Assembly: GCF_036327775.1 (NCBI RefSeq)
Contig: NZ_CP109598.1
Span: 2,666,001 to 2,730,000, forward strand
Source: Streptomyces sp. NBC_01498
GTDB lineage: Bacteria; Actinomycetota; Actinomycetes; Streptomycetales; Streptomycetaceae
Length of the DNA stretch: 64,000 nt
Reading direction: 5' to 3'
In this document: in pieces, positions 30,155 to 38,643 of the stretch
Layout: every line of letters starts with the position of its first letter
Position numbering within the stretch: the first letter of the stretch is position 1
Notes under the pieces: model-generated
Seen by the model: the letters and a program-made list of their open reading frames with translations, nothing else
Told to the model about the DNA's origin: nothing
Database searches by the model: none
Position numbers and translations under genes: made by a program

Positions 30155-31240
30155 TCAGACGTAGTCCTCCAGCTTCGCGACCGCGTAACCCTTCTCCGTG
30201 ATCGTCTTCATGACGTTGCGGATCATGTCGGGCATCGAGCCCTTCCAGTCGCCCTTCCCCCGGAAGTGCGTGAGGACGATGTCGCCGGGGCGCAGCTTCC
30301 GGTCCCACTCGCGCCACTCCAGGTGGTCCGGGAACGCCTCGGCCGCCCAGAGCGGCACGGCCTTGACGCCGCAGGACTTGGCGGCGCGCAGGGTGGCGGC
30401 GTCGTAGTTGCCGTACGGCGGCCGGAACAGCTCGGGCCGGGTGCCGTACCGCTTCTTCATCCGGTCCTGCTGGCCGCAGATCTCCCGCTTCTGCTCCCGG
30501 GGCGAGAGTCCGGGGAGGTAGGGGTGGGTGAGGGTGTGGTTGTGCAGGCCGACGCCCCGGTCGCGCATCTTCGTGAAGTAGCCGTAGTCGTCCTTGATGA
30601 CGTAGTCGCTGAGGAAGGCGCTGTACGGGATCCTCAACTCGTCCATCATGCGCGGCAGTTCGGGGTCCTTCTCGGCACCGTCGTCGATCGTGAGGAAGAC
30701 GATCCGTTCCTTGGTCGGGACGGCGGTGAAGACCGGCGGCAGGTTCGCGCCGCCGGTGACCTCGAAGCCCTTGCGGGTGGTGATCCGGGGTTTGACGGCG
30801 GGCGGCGGGGGCGCGGCGAGGGGTGTCTTCGCGAGTCTCCACTTCCTGGCGGCGACGGCGCGCAGCGCCTGGACCCTGGCGACGGCGGCGGCGTCGAGTC
30901 GCTGGGCGGCGCCGGGCTTTCCCGCCGCCCCGGGTTTCCGCGCGGCACCGGCCTCGGGGCCGGGGCCGCGCAACCAGGCGGGGGCGGAGCGCACACCGGC
31001 CGGCACCGGCCCGGCGGGGGCGGACTCCACCGGGCCGCCGCCTCCGCCCCTGCCGGCACCGCCACCGTCGCCGGCGGGCGCGCGGCCGGGACCGCCGCCT
31101 CCGCCGTCGCCGCCGGGCCGCCCGCCGCCCCGGTCGCCCTGCTCCGCCGCGCAGGCGGAGCCGAGCGCGGCGATCAGCAGTACGGCGAGGGTCGTCCGGG
31201 TCCGTCCGCGTCGGCGCGCGCTCCGGGACTCCGCTCCCAT
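30155..31240 (-). CDS. Exported polysaccharide deacetylase (NodB homology)
   Basis: A 361-residue protein. The N-terminus MGAESRSARRRGRTRTTLAV continues into a hydrophobic stretch and ALGSAC, a signal peptide with a possible lipobox. A long Gly/Pro/Ala-rich linker leads to the NodB domain (~150-361): FLTIDDG (usual TFDDG), NHTLTHP, FRPPYGNYD, DIVLTHFRG. Such enzymes remove N- or O-acetyl groups from peptidoglycan or other wall polysaccharides using a divalent metal held by Asp and two His. The start is ATG 31240, with AAAGGA 5-7 nt upstream; ATG 31267 is an alternative. A much longer open frame upstream runs antisense to the methyltransferase and is not coding. Confidence 0.88.
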   Translation of the reverse strand: MGAESRSARRRGRTRTTLAVLLIAALGSACAAEQGDRGGGRPGGDGGGGGPGRAPAGDGGGAGRGGGGGPVESAPAGPVPAGVRSAPAWLRGPGPEAGAARKPGAAGKPGAAQRLDAAAVARVQALRAVAARKWRLAKTPLAAPPPPAVKPRITTRKGFEVTGGANLPPVFTAVPTKERIVFLTIDDGAEKDPELPRMMDELRIPYSAFLSDYVIKDDYGYFTKMRDRGVGLHNHTLTHPYLPGLSPREQKREICGQQDRMKKRYGTRPELFRPPYGNYDAATLRAAKSCGVKAVPLWAAEAFPDHLEWREWDRKLRPGDIVLTHFRGKGDWKGSMPDMIRNVMKTITEKGYAVAKLEDYV

Positions 31241-31358
31241 TTCTTCCTTTTGTCGTACTAGATGCATGGCGCCGCATCCTGTCAGCGCCCGGCCCGAGCG
31301 CCCCGCAGGCACCGCCGGGGCGCGACGACGGTCCGCCCGGCTGGCCCACAATGGCCCG

Positions 31359-32663
31359 GTGACCGACCGCACCCCCTCCCCCAGTCCCCCGCCGGGGCCC
31401 GCCCCGCACTCCCCCTCGGCGCTCGCCGCGCTCCTCTCCGACGAGGGCCAGAGCCTGCTCACCGCCCTGCGCGACCACGACCCGGCACGGGAACTGGCCC
31501 TGGCGACCCGGCTGCGCCGCGACCACCCCGCCGCGCTGGTCTCGTCGGCCCTCGCCCAGGCCCGGCTGCGGCAGCGGGCGGTCGCGAAGTTCGGCGAGCG
31601 GGACGCGTACCGCATGTACTTCACCCCGGACGGCGTCGAGCAGGCCACCCGTACCTCGGTCGCCGCCCACCGGGCGCGCCGGTTCCGGGATCTGGGCCTC
31701 GGCGGCCCCGGCGGGCTCCCCGCGCGGATCACGGACCTGTGCTGCGGTGTCGGCGGCGACGCGATCGAACTGGCCCGCGCGGGCTTCGCCGTGACCGCCG
31801 TCGACCGCTCCCCCGACACCTGCGAGATCGCCGCGCACAACATCCGGACGCTGGCACCGGACGCGCCGCCGCCCGCCGTCGTGTGCGCGGACGTCACGAC
31901 GTACGACCTGTCGGCCGCGCCCGCCCCCGACGCCCTGTTCATCGACCCGGCCCGGCGCGGCGGCCGGGGGCGGATCTTCGACCCGGAGGCGTACTCGCCA
32001 CCGCTGTCCTGGGCCGTCGCGGCGGTGCGGGCGGTCGGCGCGGGCGGCATCAAGATCGCCCCCGGCATCCCGCACGAACTGGTCCCCGGCGACTTCGAGG
32101 CCGAGTGGATCTCGGACGGCGGCGACGTCAAGGAGGCGGTGCTCTGGCACCGCGCCGACGCCCCGCACGGGCACCCCGCCGACGCCCCGGACGGCGCGGC
32201 GATCACGCCGGGCGCCCGGCGCGCCACCCTGCTGCCCGCCGGCGTCACACTCACCGGGCACGGACTGCCCGACCCCCCGGTCCGGGAGGTCGGCCGCTAT
32301 CTGTACGAGCCGGACGGCGCCGTCATCCGGGCGCATCTGGTCGCCGAGGCCGCCGCCGAGCTGGACGGCGGGCTGATCGACGGGACGATCGCGTACATCA
32401 CGGCGGACGAGCTGCGCCCGACGCCGTACGCGACGGCGTACGAGATCACCGACCGGCTGCCGTTCAACCTCAAGCGGCTCAAGGCCCTGCTCCGCGAGCG
32501 CGAGGTCGGTGTCCTGACCGTCAAGAAGCGCGGCTCGCCGGTCGAACCGGAGGAACTGCGACGGAGGATGAAGCTCCAGGGGCGGGCGTCCGCCACGGTC
32601 TTCCTCACGCGCGTCGCGGGCGCGCCGACGATGCTGCTCGGCCACCCCGCCGGGAGTCCGTGA
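31359..32663 (+). CDS. Class I SAM-dependent methyltransferase with THUMP-like C-terminus
   Basis: A 434-residue protein. The first ~125 residues are helical (ALLSDEGQSLLTALRDHDPA). A Rossmann-type methyltransferase fold follows with ITDLCCGVGGDAIELARAGF (SAM loop), AVDRSPDTCEIAAHN and DALFIDPARRGGRGRIFDPE. The C-terminal part with LPFNLKRLKALLREREVGVL and VKKRGSPVEPEELRR is the THUMP-like domain of actinobacterial proteins often annotated as RNA methyltransferases; the target is unknown. The start is probably GTG 31359; ATG 31266 is possible, but the intervening sequence is Arg/Pro-rich and no clear Shine-Dalgarno decides it. It is divergent from the deacetylase. Confidence 0.85.
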   Translation: MTDRTPSPSPPPGPAPHSPSALAALLSDEGQSLLTALRDHDPARELALATRLRRDHPAALVSSALAQARLRQRAVAKFGERDAYRMYFTPDGVEQATRTSVAAHRARRFRDLGLGGPGGLPARITDLCCGVGGDAIELARAGFAVTAVDRSPDTCEIAAHNIRTLAPDAPPPAVVCADVTTYDLSAAPAPDALFIDPARRGGRGRIFDPEAYSPPLSWAVAAVRAVGAGGIKIAPGIPHELVPGDFEAEWISDGGDVKEAVLWHRADAPHGHPADAPDGAAITPGARRATLLPAGVTLTGHGLPDPPVREVGRYLYEPDGAVIRAHLVAEAAAELDGGLIDGTIAYITADELRPTPYATAYEITDRLPFNLKRLKALLREREVGVLTVKKRGSPVEPEELRRRMKLQGRASATVFLTRVAGAPTMLLGHPAGSP

Positions 32664-32892
32664 CCGGCTTCTCCGCCCGCTCCGTCAAGGTGTCGCCTCC
32701 GCCGCCGCCCTGCCGCCGCTGTCCGGCCGCCCCGATCCTCCGCGTGGACAGTGCGGACAGTCTTGTGACCGTTTTAGGACGCCCGGACCCATGCGCCCCG
32801 ATGTGATCAAGCCATAAGCTCCACCGCACGGGGGCGACTTGACGCGCGCTGCCCGAACACTGCTGTCGGCGAGGGTAGTTGGGGGCGGAGAC

Positions 32893-35148
32893 ATGACGGT
32901 GCACGGGGGAACTTCGGCGTACGACGGGGCGTTGCCGCCCGGCGGTCCGGCGGGGCGGCGCGCGATGCCCCAACCGCTCGACGCCGCACGGTGGTTGGTC
33001 TACGCGATCTTCGGCTTCACGGTGCTCGGCGGGATCGGTCTGCTCCTCTCGGCCTCCGACGCGGACGCGGTGGACGCCGAACTCGTCGGGCTGACCCTGT
33101 GGGCGGCGGCGCCCGGTACGGCGGGCTGGCTGCTCGTCAGGCGGCTGCGCACCGGCGGCATCCGGCGGTGGCGGGGGCTGATCGCCGTACAGGTGTGGCT
33201 GCTGGTCGGTGCCCTCGCCACCGTCGCGGAGGGGTCCTTCCAGGGCTTCACCCAACTCCTGCTGCCCGTACTGATCCTGGTCTTCCTGAGCCGCCCCGAG
33301 AGCCGGGAGTGGGTGCGTCTCGCCCCCGAACTGCGGGCGGAGCACCGGCCGTTCTCCTTCGCGCGGTTCATCCGGTGGCGGCGGGACGGGGGCCAGACGA
33401 CGGTCGAGTACGCCGGGCTGTTCGTGGTGGTCGCGGCGATCGTCGTCGGTCTCGTGGTGAGCGGTGTCGGCGGGCAGGTCTCGGACGGCCTGCGGTCGGC
33501 TGTCTGTTCGATCACGGGGGCGGGGTGCCCGGCCGGGGGCGGTGGCACGGTCGAGGCGGGTGACGGGGCGGACGAGCCGGGTGACCCGGACGGCCCGGAC
33601 GGCCCCGGCGGCCCGGACGCCCCCGGTGAACCGGGAGAGCCGTCGGACCCCGCCGATCCCCGGACCGAGGGCCCCGGCGGCACCGTCCCGGTGGCCGTGG
33701 AGACCGACGAGGACCGGAACGAGGGCGCGGACGGCGAACCCGGCTGGGAGGACGACGAGGCCGCGAGCGGCGGCGAAGGTGGCGACGGCGGCGGGGAGCA
33801 GCAGGAGCCGGAGGAGGACTGCGGCGGCTGGGGCTTCTTCTCCTGCGCGGCCGACCGGGTCACCCAGGTCGGCAAGGGCCTCGTCGTGGACGGCGTCTGG
33901 GGCGACGTCAAGGGCGTCTGGGACCTGGTCACCGACCCCGGCGGCACCCTGGACGGCCTCAAGGACTACGGCAGCGGCCTCGCCGAGCAGTGGTCCGACG
34001 ACGCCGCGGAGGCCGGCGACAAGTGGGGGCGCGGCGACTACCTCGACGCGCTGACCGACTGGGGCGGCGCCTCCGTCAACACGGTCGTCGGGGTGGGCGA
34101 CGACGTCTTCGTCGGCGACGAGGTCCGCGAGCGGTGGAACAACGGCGAGAAGACACGGGCCGTCACCGATGTCATCTGGAACATCGGGTCGACGTTCATC
34201 CCCGGCTACAACGCCGCGAAGATCGGCGGCAAAGTCGGCAAGGTCGGCAAGCTGGGCAAACTCGGGAAGCTGGGCGAGGCCGCCGACAAGGCGGCGGAGG
34301 CTGCCGAACGGGCCCGGAAGGCGGCGGGGAAGGGCGACGTCAAGGCCGCCGACGAGGCGGCGGCCGAGGCGCAGAAACACGCCGACGACGCTGAGAGGGA
34401 ACTGGCCGCGAAGGGCTGCTTCATCAGCTCCGGCCCGCTCGGCGGCCGGGTGCCCGGCCCGCCCGGACTCCCCGGCACCGAACGGCCCTCGCTCAGCGGC
34501 GGGGTCAACGCGGCCGGGCGGACGGTCGCGGTCTACCGGGCGGGCGGCGTCCCCGTACTCCTGCCGCTGGAGAAGAAGTGCGAGGGCGCCTCCGACGAGG
34601 AGGTCGCCGCCGCCGAACAGGCGAAGAAGGACGCGGCGGCGGCGAAGGAGGCGGCGCGGGAGGCCGGCCGCCAGGAGGTCGCCAACTGGAAGAAGCCGAG
34701 CTGGTACGACTCGTTGAAGGATCCGGTCACGGGCTCCGCGGACGGCGGCACCGGCACCTGGAAGGAGAAGAAGTCGGTCGCGTACGGCCCCCACATGGAG
34801 CGCTGGATGCGCTACCAGGAGCAGGTCTCCGGGGTGCAGCGCGGCAAGGAGTACGCGGTCAACGACCCGCAGACCGGTCGCCCCGTCGACTTCGACGGCT
34901 GGGACTCCGGCACCAAGACGTTCAAGGAGGCGAAGTTCGGCTACAGCAACAAGGTGCGCCCGGATGGCACTCTGGAACCCGCCGTCGCCGCACGCTGGGT
35001 CGAACAGGCGCAGCGTCAGCTCCGGGCGGCGAACGGCAAGCCGGTCGAATGGAACTTCTCCAACCAGGCGACCGCCGACGCCGCGCAGAAGGCGTTCGAC
35101 GACGCCGAGATCGACGTGGGCGTGGTGCACACGCCCTGGGAGAAGTGA
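32893..35148 (+). CDS. Polymorphic toxin with prepilin-like header and C-terminal Tox-REase-5-type nuclease domain
   Basis: A 751-residue protein. Residues ~32-130 form about four membrane helices. Residues 161-190 form an Flp/TadE-like class III signal: G167|Q168-TTVE172-Y173 and then a hydrophobic helix. The cysteines of AVCSITGAGC (205, 212) follow, then a Gly/Asp/Pro/Glu-rich linker, an intermediate region (DRVTQVGKGLVVDGVWGDVK..., VIWNIGSTFIPGYNAAK), and an Ala/Lys/Glu coiled segment. The C-terminal ~120 residues show the restriction-endonuclease-fold toxin pattern: YQEQVSG-x-QRGKEY, FDGWD (667-671) and KEAKFGY with E679 and K681 as probable metal/catalytic residues. It should cleave DNA in competitors. 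ATG 32893 follows GGCGGAGAC; an earlier TTG is less likely. The downstream gene is the probable immunity protein. Confidence 0.8.
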   Translation: MTVHGGTSAYDGALPPGGPAGRRAMPQPLDAARWLVYAIFGFTVLGGIGLLLSASDADAVDAELVGLTLWAAAPGTAGWLLVRRLRTGGIRRWRGLIAVQVWLLVGALATVAEGSFQGFTQLLLPVLILVFLSRPESREWVRLAPELRAEHRPFSFARFIRWRRDGGQTTVEYAGLFVVVAAIVVGLVVSGVGGQVSDGLRSAVCSITGAGCPAGGGGTVEAGDGADEPGDPDGPDGPGGPDAPGEPGEPSDPADPRTEGPGGTVPVAVETDEDRNEGADGEPGWEDDEAASGGEGGDGGGEQQEPEEDCGGWGFFSCAADRVTQVGKGLVVDGVWGDVKGVWDLVTDPGGTLDGLKDYGSGLAEQWSDDAAEAGDKWGRGDYLDALTDWGGASVNTVVGVGDDVFVGDEVRERWNNGEKTRAVTDVIWNIGSTFIPGYNAAKIGGKVGKVGKLGKLGKLGEAADKAAEAAERARKAAGKGDVKAADEAAAEAQKHADDAERELAAKGCFISSGPLGGRVPGPPGLPGTERPSLSGGVNAAGRTVAVYRAGGVPVLLPLEKKCEGASDEEVAAAEQAKKDAAAAKEAAREAGRQEVANWKKPSWYDSLKDPVTGSADGGTGTWKEKKSVAYGPHMERWMRYQEQVSGVQRGKEYAVNDPQTGRPVDFDGWDSGTKTFKEAKFGYSNKVRPDGTLEPAVAARWVEQAQRQLRAANGKPVEWNFSNQATADAAQKAFDDAEIDVGVVHTPWEK

Positions 35149-35149
35149 A

Positions 35150-35225
35150 CAGCCGAGAAGCCGGAAATCCGGAAAGCCGGAATCCTGACACCGGAAGCCC
35201 GGAGCCGGAGCCGGAAGCCGGAAGT
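35150..35225 (+). repeat. CCGGAA/GCCGGAA-type short repeats between toxin and immunity genes
   Basis: Imperfect 6-8-bp units (agccggaa, tccggaaa, gccggaat, accggaag, gccggagc) repeat about eight times. This may be replication slippage at a module junction; polymorphic toxin loci often recombine between toxin tip and immunity gene. Confidence 0.6.
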
Positions 35226-35249
35226 ACGAGTGCGAGCGGAGTGCCGAGC

Positions 35250-35963
35250 ATGTCCAGCGAGACCATCGTCAAGGCGTCCTGGGGGCCCAGGCCCGAGTCC
35301 TCCGAGGAGCTGGCCGGGCGCTGGCTGGAGCTGATCACCCGGCTGACCGAGCTGTCGGCGGGCGCCCTGGCCGACTGGCGCTGGGACTCCCACGGCGCCT
35401 CACCCGGCGCAGGTGTGCCGGACGACATCGACGTCCTCGCCGCCGCGATCGAGACGGCGAACCCGCACGACGACGCCGACATCATCGGCAGCACGGCCTA
35501 CGCGGTCGGCCGCCGGTCGGACGGCGGATACGCCCAGCTCAAGGTAGTGGCGGGCGGTACGAACCAGTACTCGCCCTTCACCGCCGCCCTGCTCCTCCTC
35601 CCCGGCGCCCCCGAGGCCCCCGTGCCTCTCGCGGACCGGCTTCCGGAGGCGCTGGCCGCCGTGGCGGGCATCTGGGACGCGGACACCGGCAGCACGCACG
35701 ACCGTGAGCTGTTCGCCGCCCTCAGGACCGCCTACGGCCTGCGGCCCTCCCAGCCGCGCTGCGGCTGGTCCGTCTTCCTCTCGGCGAACCGGGCCGCGCG
35801 GGTGCCCGCCGACCTCGCCGCGCCACGCCTGGAAGCCGGGCCGGGCGGAGTCGTACTGAATATCGGTACGACCACGGACGCCGTGCTCGCGGCACACAAG
35901 ACGCTCACCGACGCGGGCGCGCTGGAGCCGCTCCCGCACCCGGCCGACCGGCCGAAGCTGTGA
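35250..35963 (+). CDS. Probable immunity protein (Imm52-like)
   Basis: A 237-residue soluble protein with no signal or membrane segment. It starts MSSETIVKASWGPRPESSEE and contains LAGRWLELITRLTEL, and near the C-terminus GWSVFLSANR. This pattern, directly behind a Tox-REase-5-type toxin, fits the Imm52 immunity family, whose members bind and neutralise such nucleases in the producing cell; the family assignment is from memory. The start is ATG 35250, with CGGAG about 9 nt upstream. The ~100 bp between toxin and this gene is made of short GGAAGCC/CCGGAA-type repeats. The next gene overlaps its stop by 4 bp. Confidence 0.7.
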   Translation: MSSETIVKASWGPRPESSEELAGRWLELITRLTELSAGALADWRWDSHGASPGAGVPDDIDVLAAAIETANPHDDADIIGSTAYAVGRRSDGGYAQLKVVAGGTNQYSPFTAALLLLPGAPEAPVPLADRLPEALAAVAGIWDADTGSTHDRELFAALRTAYGLRPSQPRCGWSVFLSANRAARVPADLAAPRLEAGPGGVVLNIGTTTDAVLAAHKTLTDAGALEPLPHPADRPKL

Positions 35964-36523
35964 CCTCCGGGGCCCCGGAGGGAACGGGAGCCGGGGGCGG
36001 CGCGCTCGCCTTCAAGGCGGCGGTCGACGGGCTGACCGCAGCCGTGGAGCGGCTCGCCACCGCGCCGTACGGTCCGCCCTGGCCGGACGGCGTGGACCCG
36101 GGCCGGTCCGGGGCGGGGGCGGACTTCGCGGTCGTCGCGCTGCGGGTGAGCCAGGACTTCTACGCGGACGGGGCCGGGGAGGAAGCCGGGGCCGGGGAGG
36201 GCGGACGCCATGCCGCCGTGACCGACGCTTACGAGACCGAGCTCTGGGGCGTCGTCCTCGCCCTCGACGCCCGGTGGGGTACGCACCGGAGTGTCGGCAC
36301 GGCGGACCGCGCCGACCGGTACCTGTCCGGGGAGCCGGTGGAGCCGTTCCACGCCACCCTGTTCGATCTGGGTTACTTCGGCGACCTGCGGACCTGGCGG
36401 GTGGGCGGACGGCTGGTCGCCGTGGGCGTGGGGCAGCAGGACGCGGAGGAGCCCGTGGTGCTGTTCGGCGCGGTCCGCGACGCGCGACCGGGGCGGGACG
36501 GCACGGGCGACACGCCGGGCTGA
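35960..36523 (+). CDS. Hypothetical protein coupled to the immunity gene
   Basis: A 187-residue soluble protein with no recognised family. Recognisable stretches are FKAAVDGLTAAVERLATAPY, RVSQDFYADG, TDAYETELWGVVLALDAR and FHATLFDLGYFGDLRTWRVG. The GTG start overlaps the TGA of the immunity gene (GTGA), so the two are translationally coupled. Position suggests a second immunity or accessory factor for the toxin, but nothing in the sequence proves it. Composition matches the neighbouring genes. Confidence 0.65.
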   Translation: MTSGAPEGTGAGGGALAFKAAVDGLTAAVERLATAPYGPPWPDGVDPGRSGAGADFAVVALRVSQDFYADGAGEEAGAGEGGRHAAVTDAYETELWGVVLALDARWGTHRSVGTADRADRYLSGEPVEPFHATLFDLGYFGDLRTWRVGGRLVAVGVGQQDAEEPVVLFGAVRDARPGRDGTGDTPG

Positions 36524-36593
36524 GGTACGGGACGGACTGACCTACGGACCGGGCCGACGCACGGCACGGCCCGCCGGCCGTCAGTCGTCGTCC

Positions 36594-37241
36594 TTAGTCC
36601 TTCGTGGTCCCGGGTTCGGTGCCGTCCGGTGCTCCCGGTGGTTCCGGCGCTTCCGGTGTTTCCGGTGTTTCCCGTTTCGTCAGCCGTGTCGGCGTTTCCG
36701 GCACCTCCCGAGCGGCCCGCTCCTCCGGCCCCTCCAGCTCCTCCGGCCCCTCCGGCTCGTTCGCCCGCTCCGGCCCTTCCAGCTCGTCGGGCTCCTCCGC
36801 CCGCTCCAGCGCGTCCTGCTCCTCCCGCCGCACCGCCTCGCGCCGCGCGTGTTCGAGCTGGGCGTCGATGATGCGCGCGTCCAGGTCCGTGATGTCGTCC
36901 GCGTAGATCTGTGAGAGCGGCTGTGGCCCGACGTACTGCTGGCAGTTGCACCGCGCCAGCTTGTACCGCTTCGGCTTCCTGTTCTCGTCCCAGGCCGTCG
37001 CCACTTCCACGTTCTCGTGACACTTGCCCTGCTTGTCGTGCTTGGCGAGATGGTGCGCGCACCCGCAGACGGGCTCCGGCGGCCTCGCCGACTCCGCGAG
37101 GGCGAGCCGACGGCCTTCGACGAGCTTGATGCGCTCCACTCGTCGCTCGTGCCGGGTACGCAGCGCGCTCCGGCCCGTATCGGCGACCCAGCTGAAGCCG
37201 CCGATCATGAAGAAGACGAAAATCCACCAGAGCCAGTTCAT
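36594..37241 (-). CDS. Membrane-anchored Cys/His-rich protein with acidic tail
   Basis: A 215-residue protein. An N-terminal membrane helix (MNWLWWIFVFFMIGGFSWVA) is followed by a cytoplasmic domain with metal-ligand-like residues CGCAHHLAKHDKQGKCHEN and RCNCQQYVGPQPL, probably a zinc site, then a charged helix and a long Glu/Pro/Thr-rich tail with ELEGPE-type repeats. Similar proteins occur in many Streptomyces; no function is known to me. The start is ATG 37241, with AAGGGG 6 nt upstream, preferred over an in-frame GTG at 37256. Confidence 0.75.
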   Translation of the reverse strand: MNWLWWIFVFFMIGGFSWVADTGRSALRTRHERRVERIKLVEGRRLALAESARPPEPVCGCAHHLAKHDKQGKCHENVEVATAWDENRKPKRYKLARCNCQQYVGPQPLSQIYADDITDLDARIIDAQLEHARREAVRREEQDALERAEEPDELEGPERANEPEGPEELEGPEERAAREVPETPTRLTKRETPETPEAPEPPGAPDGTEPGTTKD

Positions 37242-37404
37242 CCGCCGCCCCTTCACCCCATGAAATGGCGCATGCGTTCCCCCCAGGATAGAACGCGCGG
37301 CGTAGGAACCGCCTCAGAGAGCCGACGGCTGCTTCGGGGCACATCCGGACATCAGGCGCCACTCCACGCCACTCGTGCCCCGTATGGCCTGATTTCCCGC
37401 CCAT

Positions 37405-37434
37405 TTGACATGCAGCCGTCTGGCTGCCTAAATT
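37405..37434 (+). promoter_or_regulatory. Consensus sigma-70-like promoter of the ArsR-SRPBCC gene
   Basis: TTGACA (37405-37410), 18 bp, TAAATT (37429-37434). The spacer and -10 lie inside the perfect inverted repeat. The transcript would start near 37441, giving a leader of 20-30 nt. Confidence 0.8.
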
Positions 37435-37456
37435 TTAGGCAGCCAGACGGCTGCAT
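37410..37456. promoter_or_regulatory. Perfect 23-bp inverted repeat, probable autoregulatory operator
   Basis: Arms 37410-37432 and 37434-37456 are exact reverse complements around one central T. The repeat (beginning ATGCAGCCGTCTGG) overlaps the promoter -10 and start site and ends 5-14 bp before the coding start. It should be the operator of the ArsR-type repressor encoded immediately downstream. Confidence 0.8.
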
Positions 37457-37469
37457 ATGAGTGAGGGGC

Positions 37470-38330
37470 GTGGCGGACGACGTGATGGACGACGTTTTCA
37501 GAGCGCTGGCCGACCCCGGCCGACGGCGGCTGCTGGACAGTCTCGACGCCCGCGACGGGCAGACCCTGCGCGAGCTGTGCGCGGAGCTGGACATGGCCAG
37601 GCAGTCGGTCAGCAAACATCTGGCGGTCCTGGAGGCGGCGAATCTCGTCGTCGCCGTCCGGCGCGGCAGGGAGAAGCTGCACTACCTCAACGTCGTGCCG
37701 ATCAACGCCATCGCCGACCGCTGGATGAACAAGTACGACCGCGCACGGGCGACCGCCCTCGCGGACCTCAGAACGGCACTGGAATCGGAACCGGAGCAGA
37801 AACCGGGAACGGAACCGGAGGAGAACACGATGACGCAGAACGAGAGGACCGGCGGCGATCCCGCGTTCGTCTACCGCACCTACATCAGGACCACCCCCGA
37901 GAAGCTGTGGCGGGCGCTGACCGACCCGGTGTTCACCAGGCGCTACTGGGGGGTGACCTTCGCGTCGGAGTGGCGGGCCGGTTCGCCGATGTCCTGGGAA
38001 CAGTTCGGTGTGACGATCACCGACCCGGAACAGGTCGTGCTGGAGTCGGAGCCGTACCGCCGGCTCTCCTACACCTGGCACACCATGACCCCGGAGTTCG
38101 CCGGGGCGGCCGGGCTGGGCGAGGAGTACCGGCGGAGGGCGGCGGCCGAGCGGCGGTCGAAGGTGACCTTCGAGATCGAACCGGTGGGCGAGACGGTCAA
38201 GTTGACCGTGACCCACGACGGCTTCGCCCCCGGCTCCACGATCCTGGCGAGCGTCAGCGAGGGCTGGCCCGCGCTGCTGTCCAGCCTGAAGACGCTGCTG
38301 GAGACGGGCGAGACCCTGCCCGAGGCGTGA
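37470..38330 (+). CDS. ArsR-type HTH fused to SRPBCC (AHSA1) domain
   Basis: A 286-residue two-domain protein. Residues 1-100 form an ArsR winged helix (VFRALADPGRRRLLDSLDAR, then DMARQSVSKHLAVLEAANLV and REKLHYLNVVPI) without the cysteine metal motif ELCVCDL. A Glu/Pro linker leads to an AHSA1/START-like domain (YRTYIRTTPEKLWRALTDPV, RRYWGVTF, LSYTWH). In such fusions the SRPBCC pocket is thought to bind a hydrophobic ligand that relieves repression. The start is uncertain: GTG 37470 has a GAGGGGC in front; GTG 37461 and ATG 37485 are alternatives. The perfect operator-like palindrome just upstream supports autoregulation. Confidence 0.85.
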   Translation: MADDVMDDVFRALADPGRRRLLDSLDARDGQTLRELCAELDMARQSVSKHLAVLEAANLVVAVRRGREKLHYLNVVPINAIADRWMNKYDRARATALADLRTALESEPEQKPGTEPEENTMTQNERTGGDPAFVYRTYIRTTPEKLWRALTDPVFTRRYWGVTFASEWRAGSPMSWEQFGVTITDPEQVVLESEPYRRLSYTWHTMTPEFAGAAGLGEEYRRRAAAERRSKVTFEIEPVGETVKLTVTHDGFAPGSTILASVSEGWPALLSSLKTLLETGETLPEA

Positions 38331-38381
38331 GCCCGGCGCCGGCCTCCGCCGGCCCCGACCGCCCCGCCCCGCCCCGGCCGG

Positions 38382-38633
38382 TCAGTCGGCCGTCTCGAAC
38401 CGCCAGCGGTGTACGGCCCGCGCCACCAACTCGTCCGGGGGATCCGGGAGTTCGGGCAGGTCCGCGCCGTACGGGGCGTCCCACCAGGTCAGCACCAGCA
38501 CCCGGCCGCCGGGCGCGGTGAGCGTCTCGCGGCGCGGCGGCGCGGGGGTGAGGTGCCGGGTCCGGGCCCAGTCCAGCAACGCGTCACCCCGGCCGGGCGC
38601 GGCCTTGGCCTCCCACATCAGCGCGACCGTCAT
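38382..38633 (-). CDS. Small conserved-type hypothetical protein after tsaD
   Basis: An 83-residue protein, MTVALMWEAKAAPGRGDALL ... TPAPPRRETLTAPGGRVLVL ... ARAVHRWRFETAD. The pattern (beta strand, helix, then RVLVLTWWD) suggests a small dimeric alpha/beta (ABM-like) fold. It starts 10 bp after the tsaD stop on the same strand, so it should be the last gene of the t6A operon. Function unknown. Confidence 0.7.
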   Translation of the reverse strand: MTVALMWEAKAAPGRGDALLDWARTRHLTPAPPRRETLTAPGGRVLVLTWWDAPYGADLPELPDPPDELVARAVHRWRFETAD

Positions 38634-38643
38634 GAGTCAACCG

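Noticed and set aside
31241..32254. Long N-terminal extension of the deacetylase frame
   Set aside because: The extension runs antisense to the methyltransferase; the signal peptide and AAAGGA site at 31240 fix the start.
38338..38353. GCCGGC-CTCC-GCCGGC hairpin between convergent genes
   Set aside because: Only 6 bp, which is expected by chance in such GC-rich DNA; not called as a terminator.
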